From Candidatus Bathyarchaeota archaeon (GTDB lineage Archaea > Thermoproteota > Bathyarchaeia > Bathyarchaeales > DTEX01), in the NCBI GenBank assembly GCA_021162225.1, contig JAGGZB010000030.1, forward strand, positions 1 to 10,411: a stretch of 10,411 bases of DNA, in the 5' to 3' direction. Position numbers and translations under genes: made by a program. Each line of letters starts with the position of its first letter. Positions within the stretch are counted from its first letter, which is position 1. This document shows, piece after piece, positions 6,696 through 10,411 of the stretch. Under the pieces are notes generated by a model. That model was not told where the DNA came from. It saw only the letters and a program-made list of their open reading frames with translations, and searched no databases.

Positions 6696-7430
6696 CTACC
6701 CTCTAACTCCTTGGAGGCTCCTTAGCAATTCTATGTCGCCTTCATAATCTCCGGCACAAGTCACTATTATACCGTCTACAGCTCCCTCAAGCATAGATGC
6801 GAAGGCTTCAGCATGCTTCATATCTGAGGTTGCGGGCCACCCGATCATCCTTATTATCTCAGTATTTCTCGGAGTCTCTACAACAAAGTATGCGTAGATG
6901 GCTTTCCCTAGGCGCTTACATTCCTCAGAGACTCTTTTTAACATGGGCAAAGATCTCTCTTCAAGTCTCATGAAAAAGAAAAAGTCCCAAGCATCTCTCA
7001 CTCTAACAATCATATCCTTAACTGATCGGCGAGGCGTTAAGAGACAGCCGATCTTCAAACTTTTAATGCGTATCTTTCTGCGTAGGAAGTCCCTAGCTTC
7101 CTCGGAGCTCTTAAACACCTCTATGGGTCTGCCGTATTTTGGAGGATCACCCATTGTGAGAATAAGGCCATCGAGCCCAATAGCCTCTCCTGCTAGAGCT
7201 AATCCCCCAACCTCAACAGGGCCTTTATAGCGTAGAACGGAGACTGGAATAACGGTCTTATCCGGATATTTAGTTTTTAAGACGCATCCGACCGCTGTGC
7301 CGCTCGGCGCGGGTCTACCAGCAGCACTGTCAGTTATATTCCATCCATCGACAAGATTTTTAGTCTCCTCAGCGATCTTCAAGAAGTTACGTGATGGAAC
7401 AAACTCATGCAGAATCTTCACAGCGTACAC
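6696..7430 (-). CDS. Methylenetetrahydrofolate reductase (MetF)-like protein
   Basis: Probable member of the MTHFR/MetF TIM-barrel family, which interconverts methylene- and methyl-C1 carriers (folate or methanopterin) using flavin. The start resembles the MetF N-terminus: HEFVPSRNFLKI aligns with the FEFFPPR motif, placing E9 at the catalytic Glu position. ITDSAAGRPAPSG (32-44) fits strand-2 substrate/flavin contacts, and LILTMGDPPKYG (89-100) matches the family GD-P motif. At 244 aa it is shorter than the usual 280-300 aa, and the C-terminal barrel strands (YAYFVVETP, GIIVTCAGD) diverge. The start is GTG at 7430: an in-frame TAG lies nine bases upstream, and GTG at codon 4 is the only close alternative. 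It lies upstream of the regulator gene on the same strand, with no partner enzyme beside it. A related corrinoid or C1 role is possible. Confidence 0.65.
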   Translation of the reverse strand: MYAVKILHEFVPSRNFLKIAEETKNLVDGWNITDSAAGRPAPSGTAVGCVLKTKYPDKTVIPVSVLRYKGPVEVGGLALAGEAIGLDGLILTMGDPPKYGRPIEVFKSSEEARDFLRRKIRIKSLKIGCLLTPRRSVKDMIVRVRDAWDFFFFMRLEERSLPMLKRVSEECKRLGKAIYAYFVVETPRNTEIIRMIGWPATSDMKHAEAFASMLEGAVDGIIVTCAGDYEGDIELLRSLQGVRG

Positions 7431-7455
7431 CGGAGACTAGTATGGAACTGGCCGG

Positions 7456-7464
7456 TATTAAAAA
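7456..7464 (-). promoter_or_regulatory. TATA-like box for the MTHFR-like gene
   Basis: On the minus strand TTTTTAATA is centred about 30 bases before the GTG start, and no Shine-Dalgarno sequence is seen. The mRNA is probably leaderless or has only a few leader bases, which supports the GTG start. Confidence 0.5.
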
Positions 7465-7510
7465 TCTTCGTGCAGGATCCATTCATTTACGTCGCCAAGA
7501 ATTATAGAGA

Positions 7511-7518
7511 AAAATATA
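7511..7518 (+). promoter_or_regulatory. TATA-like box for the tatD gene
   Basis: AAAATATA, preceded by a purine-rich GAGA (BRE-like), is centred about 46 bases before the ATG and predicts a leader of about 20 bases. That leader would contain GGCGAT (7550-7555), one base off the archaeal GGTGAT ribosome-binding sequence, five bases before the ATG. Confidence 0.5.
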
Positions 7519-7560
7519 TGCACTGTTGCTTCTTTACACGTTTTAAGAAGGCGATATGAA

Positions 7561-8325
7561 ATGAGACTTGTGGATTCTCATGCCCATCTCGAAGACTTGG
7601 AGAATCTTAAGGAGGCGATACATAGGGCTGAGGCTGAAGGAGTAGTTGCAATAGTCACGATGGGTTCTGATGGGAAATCGAGTCTATGGTCCTTAGAGGA
7701 GAGTAAAAAGTACGAGACCGAGAATCTTAGGATATATCCGGCGATAGGAATTCATCCTTGGAGCTTAAATGCGGGAAACCTCGCTGAAGATTTAAGATTT
7801 ATCGAAGAAAATGCGTATAGAGCAACCGTGATAGGGGAAATAGGACTGGACTACTGGTACAGAGACGTAAGAAAAGACCCGGAAAAGAAAGAGAAACAAA
7901 GGGAGCTCTTCCGAAGGCTCCTCGAGATAGCTAAGAGAAACAACAAGCCTGTCTCTATTCACAGCAGAGGTGCGTGGATGGACTGCGTAGAGATAACGGC
8001 GGAAATGGGCGTTAAAAGAGCGATCTTCCACTGGTTCAGCGGTCCAAAAGAGACCTTAAAGAGCCTCTTGGATTATGGATACTATGTTTCAGCCACGCCG
8101 GCTGCGGAGTATAGCAAGGAGCATAGAGAAGTTATTAGAAACACGCCGTTAGAGAATCTTCTATTAGAGACCGATTCTCCAGTTTCTTATCGCGGTAAGC
8201 CTGCCGAGCCAGCGGATGTTATTAAGAGCTTATTTGCAGTAGCCAATCTTAAGAATGTAGATGAAGAGAAAGTTGCGGAGGAAACATCCGAGAACGCGAG
8301 AGAGATATTCAAGATCAACTTCTAG
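7561..8325 (+). CDS. tatD: TatD-family metal-dependent deoxyribonuclease
   Basis: TatD proteins are cytoplasmic metal-dependent nucleases with 3'-5' exonuclease and AP-endonuclease-type activities, linked to DNA repair and turnover. The 254-aa TIM-barrel protein keeps the full metal set: DSHAH (D5, H7, H9), GEIGLDY (E93), SIHSRG (H134), FHWFSG (H157) and ETDSP (D205). GIHPW (64-68) is the usual family signature. Length matches the roughly 250-260 aa typical of the family. The ATG at 7561 puts the first metal motif at residues 5-9. An out-of-frame ATG AAA TGA at 7556-7564 straddles the start. The gene runs convergently into the DUF89 gene with a 19-base gap. The family also includes uncharacterised hydrolases, so the exact substrate is inferred. 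Confidence 0.92.
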   Translation: MRLVDSHAHLEDLENLKEAIHRAEAEGVVAIVTMGSDGKSSLWSLEESKKYETENLRIYPAIGIHPWSLNAGNLAEDLRFIEENAYRATVIGEIGLDYWYRDVRKDPEKKEKQRELFRRLLEIAKRNNKPVSIHSRGAWMDCVEITAEMGVKRAIFHWFSGPKETLKSLLDYGYYVSATPAAEYSKEHREVIRNTPLENLLLETDSPVSYRGKPAEPADVIKSLFAVANLKNVDEEKVAEETSENAREIFKINF

Positions 8326-8344
8326 AAAAGCTCGTCTTACGCTG

Positions 8345-9235
8345 TTAGGTTACCACCTTGACAACGTTACCGTATTGTTGAACTCCAAGAGACTCGGCGA
8401 TTAAGATACATTTAGCTTTAAGCAGATATACTATAGGCTTTGATAACGAATCTTCAATCTCCGTTATGCTCTCATAGTTTCCTTGCCCTTTAGCAATTAT
8501 CAAATCGGCTTCCCGTAGATGCTGCAGAAATTCTTTTGATGATTCCTCAAGGTTAACTCCTATGTGATCATTACCAGTGGTTATTACTTCGGCAACCTCA
8601 TCCAGTCTCACTTGCTCAGCGTCCTCCAGTGTGGCGTCGTTTAGAACAGGCCCAGACTTAACAGCCGCAAAGATTCTAGACGAATACTTACTCCTGATCA
8701 TCTGAATAAGGAACTTATCAAAGACTATCTCTCCCGCATTGTCGAGTAAGTATAGAATTCTATGCGAGTTCCGAAGCAGATTCATAAATTTAGAAGTGTC
8801 ATCTACAGCCAGATTACTGTTTAGACAGGATCTAAGGTCATCTTCAAGTCTACTCATTGAGACTTCGTGGCCCTCAACCTCGAAGTCTATGGCGTTTCCA
8901 CAGATTGTTCCGAGAACAACGAGTCTAAAGGCATCCATAAATCCCATCTCTTGGCATTTATGCTCCAGAATGCGAATTACTCTTAGAGCTACCTCATTAG
9001 ATCTACGCTTCAAATCTTTGAATGGATCGGGGTTCCCCGTGATTCTGCGGGTTAATCTCTGAACATAAGTGTGAAGCTTAGGAGGAGGCTCCTTCGACAG
9101 ATCTTCCTTCTTAGAGAGCCACCTTAAAGTCTCATAAACTATTCTTTTTCGAAGAACCTCGTTCTCCGTAGCCTTAACGGCAATATCATAGGCTGCTCGA
9201 ACGGTGCATGGAATGCAGAGTAGCTGACTCTTCAT
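8345..9235 (-). CDS. ARMT1-like / DUF89 damage-control phosphatase
   Basis: DUF89 enzymes are metal-dependent phosphatases, proposed to remove harmful or excess phosphometabolites; archaeal members form a group of their own. The 296-aa protein has the archaeal N-terminal CIPC pair (C7, C10), a helical domain with ICGNAIDFEVEGHEV (111-125), and the metal/phosphate site. The key motifs are YLLDNAGEIVFD (D165, N166), KSGPVLNDAT (N199, D200) and AKGQGNYES (248-256). These are the conserved Asp-Asn-Asp metal-site pieces of the family. Length fits archaeal members (about 280-300 aa). A GGGAG sequence eight bases before the ATG (minus strand, 9244-9248) supports the start. It is convergent with tatD and divergent from the XPF gene. 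The physiological substrate cannot be told from the sequence. Confidence 0.88.
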   Translation of the reverse strand: MKSQLLCIPCTVRAAYDIAVKATENEVLRKRIVYETLRWLSKKEDLSKEPPPKLHTYVQRLTRRITGNPDPFKDLKRRSNEVALRVIRILEHKCQEMGFMDAFRLVVLGTICGNAIDFEVEGHEVSMSRLEDDLRSCLNSNLAVDDTSKFMNLLRNSHRILYLLDNAGEIVFDKFLIQMIRSKYSSRIFAAVKSGPVLNDATLEDAEQVRLDEVAEVITTGNDHIGVNLEESSKEFLQHLREADLIIAKGQGNYESITEIEDSLSKPIVYLLKAKCILIAESLGVQQYGNVVKVVT

Positions 9236-9243
9236 ATCTTCGT

Positions 9244-9248
9244 CTCCC
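9244..9248 (-). promoter_or_regulatory. Shine-Dalgarno GGGAG before the DUF89 gene
   Basis: On the minus strand GGGAG sits eight bases before the ATG at 9235, a normal spacing that supports this start. Confidence 0.5.
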
Positions 9249-9287
9249 TTTGAACTCTGAAATCTGAAAGATATTGTCTTCTAATCA

Positions 9288-9299
9288 TTTTTTAATTAA
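9288..9299. promoter_or_regulatory. AT-rich divergent promoter element between DUF89 and XPF genes
   Basis: TTTTTTAATTAA lies in the 120-base divergent spacer. On the minus strand it predicts a start about 31 bases before the DUF89 ATG, so the leader would include the GGGAG site. On the plus strand it would give a leader of about 37 bases for XPF. A second plus-strand candidate, TTAAAAGT at 9333-9340, lies only about 20 bases before the XPF TTG. Confidence 0.45.
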
Positions 9300-9355
9300 T
9301 GTAATGACAGAATTTGAATGTGATCATCATGGTTAAAAGTTCTGGTCGTGATTGA

Positions 9356-10057
9356 TTGTCGATTAAGAGCCGTGTAGTAGTAGATGAGCGTGAAAAACCC
9401 TCTGGGATCCCCAGACTACTGAAAGAGCTATGCTTATCTGTGGATTTTAGGATGCTTGAAACAGGAGATTACATACTTCCAGGATATGCTATCGAAAGGA
9501 AAGAGGTACACGACCTTGTAAGGTCAGTATTCTCTAGACGAGTCTTCAGCCAAGCTCAGAGACTAAGCGATCTATATGAGAACCCCACATTGATAGTTGA
9601 GGGAGACATTTATGAGGCTTTAGAGGAGATTTCTCCCTCAGCATTCTGGGGAGCCCTAGCCACCTTAGCCTTCGATTATGGATTAAGCATCTTCTTTACG
9701 CCAAACCGCGAACAGACAGCGAGGCTCATATATACCTTGAGTAGAAGAAAACCCGCGAAGTATAAGGGCCCGCTGATTAGGGCTAGACCGAAATCCGGCG
9801 GTGTGGAGGATTTGAAGATTCAGATAGTATCATCTCTACCGGGGATCGGGCCTAAGCTTGCGGTCAGGCTTTTAAATAGGTTCCTAACGGTCCGCAGAGT
9901 CTTCACGGCTACGGTTGCCGAGCTCTCGACGGTGGGAGGAATCAGCAGAAAGACAGCGTACAAGATAAAAAGGATCTTGGACTCGCCTTATAATCCATCA
10001 GTGAAGACCAGCCAGCAGCTCAAGCTCGGAGACGAAGCAAAAGGTTTAAAAGTCTAG
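9356..10057 (+). CDS. xpf: XPF/ERCC4-family structure-specific nuclease (short, helicase-less form)
   Basis: Cleaves branched DNA such as 3' flaps and fork structures in repair and replication restart, normally as a homodimer with PCNA. The 233-aa protein has the ERCC4 nuclease core: VVDEREKPSGIP (D10, E11, R12) and the signature GDX8ERKX3D (G37, D38, E47, R48, K49, D53). A tandem helix-hairpin-helix domain follows, with SSLPGIGPKLAVRLL (159-173) and STVGGISRKTAYKIKRIL (191-208). This is the short crenarchaeal-type form, without the helicase of euryarchaeal Hef. The start must be TTG at 9356: a TGA directly precedes it in frame, and the next in-frame ATG would remove the DERE motif. GTGAT three bases upstream may assist initiation. 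I see no C-terminal PIP box, unlike the crenarchaeal enzymes known to bind PCNA. Confidence 0.92.
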   Translation: MSIKSRVVVDEREKPSGIPRLLKELCLSVDFRMLETGDYILPGYAIERKEVHDLVRSVFSRRVFSQAQRLSDLYENPTLIVEGDIYEALEEISPSAFWGALATLAFDYGLSIFFTPNREQTARLIYTLSRRKPAKYKGPLIRARPKSGGVEDLKIQIVSSLPGIGPKLAVRLLNRFLTVRRVFTATVAELSTVGGISRKTAYKIKRILDSPYNPSVKTSQQLKLGDEAKGLKV

Positions 10058-10072
10058 AGATATGAGTTTCTC

Positions 10073-10096
10073 AAAAGCCTCGAAAACGAGGTTTTT
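10073..10096 (+). terminator. Hairpin with T5 after XPF (possible terminator or attenuator)
   Basis: AAAAGCCTCG (10073-10082) pairs with CGAGGTTTTT (10087-10096) across an AAAA loop: ten pairs, including one G-T wobble at 10077/10092. It starts 15 bases after the XPF stop. The CCTCG/CGAGG core followed by T5 looks like an intrinsic terminator. Its T-run is also the first arm of the next hairpin, so the two cannot form together. Confidence 0.5.
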
Positions 10097-10122
10097 CAAG
10101 CAGCTGAAGGCTGCTTGAAAAA
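10092..10122 (+). repeat. 13-bp perfect inverted repeat before L41e
   Basis: The arm at 10092-10104 (TTTTTCAAGCAGC) is perfectly complementary to that at 10110-10122 (GCTGCTTGAAAAA), with loop TGAAG. It is the strongest hairpin I saw between genes here. It ends 37 bases before the L41e ATG and competes with the 10073-10096 hairpin for the shared T5. Confidence 0.7.
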
Positions 10123-10159
10123 TCAGGTTAATTCATCAATTAGGGAAAGATGAACAGAG

Positions 10160-10237
10160 ATGCGAGCTAAATGGAAGAAGAAGAGGGTACGCCGCCAAAA
10201 GAAGAAGAGGCAGAAGAGACGCGCAAGATATAAATGA
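10160..10237 (+). CDS. rpl41e: Ribosomal protein L41e (eS32)
   Basis: A 25-residue peptide, MRAKWKKKRVRRQKKKRQ followed by KRRARYK, with 17 Lys or Arg. It matches the universal L41e pattern MRAKW-[KR]-KKR-x-RR nearly residue for residue, at the normal family length of about 25. L41e is a single basic helix at the interface between the ribosomal subunits; recent nomenclature calls it eS32. The gene is easy to miss because of its length. An out-of-frame ATG at 10150 opens a six-codon frame that overlaps the start (stop 10168-10170). No clear Shine-Dalgarno is placed for 10160. A weak TTAATT at 10128-10133 would suit a leaderless mRNA, and TTTAAAAG at 10045-10052 would give a leader containing both hairpins. 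EF-2 begins 73 bases downstream, so both translation genes may share a transcript. Confidence 0.92.
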   Translation: MRAKWKKKRVRRQKKKRQKRRARYK

Positions 10238-10284
10238 GAAGCGTCAAAATCAGCAAAGTTAATAGGTTAACTTAGGTTTGAATA

Positions 10285-10290
10285 CTTAAA
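10285..10290 (+). promoter_or_regulatory. TATA-like box before EF-2
   Basis: CTTAAA, within TTTGAATACTTAAAG, is centred about 24 bases before the EF-2 ATG, which would fit a near-leaderless start. TTAATA at 10259-10264 is an alternative that would give a leader of about 23 bases including the GAGGT site. Confidence 0.4.
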
Positions 10291-10302
10291 GATCATGAAA
10301 GT

Positions 10303-10307
10303 GAGGT
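10303..10307 (+). promoter_or_regulatory. Shine-Dalgarno GAGGT before EF-2
   Basis: GAGGT lies three bases before the EF-2 ATG at 10311. The spacing is short, and an out-of-frame ATG at 10295 lies just upstream. If used, the mRNA must have a leader, which argues against the nearer TATA candidate. Confidence 0.45.
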
Positions 10308-10310
10308 TCG

Positions 10311-10411
10311 ATGCCGAGGTTCAGACACACTGAAAAAATATTGAAGCTGCTTAGAAACAAGGAGAATATTCGAGACATAGGAATAATTGCACATATAGAT
10401 CATGGAAAGAC
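10311..10411 (+). CDS. fusA: Elongation factor 2, N-terminus (partial, cut by window end)
   Basis: GTPase that moves tRNA and mRNA through the archaeal ribosome. The 33 complete codons visible read MPRFRHTEKILKLL, then RNKENIRDIGIIAHIDHGK, after which the window ends within the next codon. IIAHIDHGK is the G1 P-loop of translational GTPases, and the preceding KENIRDIG is the usual archaeal EF-2 lead-in. The family is about 730 aa, so about 95% lies beyond the edge. The start is the ATG at 10311, with GAGGT just upstream and a family-like N-terminus. L41e is the neighbour upstream, making this end a translation locus. The short MPRF-T--ILK N-terminus resembles Thaumarchaeota/Bathyarchaeia EF-2 from memory. 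Confidence 0.93.
   Translation, partial: MPRFRHTEKILKLLRNKENIRDIGIIAHIDHGK

Noticed and set aside
10259..10278. GTTAATAGGTTAACTTAGG as another DtxR-type site before EF-2
   Set aside because: It contains only one TTAGG half-site without the matching CCTAA at the right spacing.

Overview
This window comes from an archaeon, most likely a TACK-lineage thermophile or anaerobe of the Bathyarchaeia/Korarchaeia/Thaumarchaeota type. The evidence is a ribosomal protein L41e gene next to an archaeal EF-2 gene, a helicase-less (short-form) XPF nuclease, Endonuclease Q, an archaeal ARMT1/DUF89 protein, TATA-like boxes about 25-30 nt before several starts, and both leaderless-looking and Shine-Dalgarno-led genes. 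The lineage is inferred from gene content and from the EF-2 N-terminus; no rRNA or tRNA is present to confirm it.

Left part (1-5700): the last codons of a possible plus-strand gene reach the left edge. Next is a two-gene minus-strand operon, a GH38 alpha-mannosidase overlapping an Endonuclease Q gene by four bases (ATGA). It is transcribed divergently from a plus-strand GH20 beta-N-acetylhexosaminidase-like gene. The shared 160-bp spacer carries one good TATA-like box for each direction. The two glycosidases have no visible signal peptides, so they probably act in the cytoplasm on mannose- and N-acetylhexosamine-containing glycans. EndoQ ends in a PCNA-interacting-peptide-like motif, which suggests a repair enzyme working at replicated DNA.

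Middle (5700-7440): three minus-strand genes, each with its own promoter region: an 87-aa protein of unknown function with four cysteines, a DtxR/MntR-family metal-dependent regulator, and a short MTHFR (MetF)-like TIM-barrel protein. The regulator has a DtxR-box-like palindrome just upstream of its start, which suggests autoregulation.

Right part (7440-10411): a TatD-family nuclease gene (plus) runs convergently into an ARMT1-like DUF89 phosphatase gene (minus). That gene is divergent from a short XPF/ERCC4-family nuclease with a TTG start (plus). Two overlapping, mutually exclusive hairpins follow XPF. Then come a 25-codon L41e gene and the first 33 codons of elongation factor 2, cut by the window end. 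The three nucleases (EndoQ, TatD, XPF) give the window a DNA-repair flavour, but they are in separate transcription units.

There is no CRISPR array, insertion sequence, tRNA or rRNA, and no gene-free stretch longer than about 165 bases. Gene order looks like an ordinary, compact archaeal chromosome. The points that deserve a second look are regulatory (the regulator operator, the twin hairpins before L41e/EF-2) and contextual (the GH38-EndoQ coupling, the four-Cys protein). I did not find a clear new multi-gene system.
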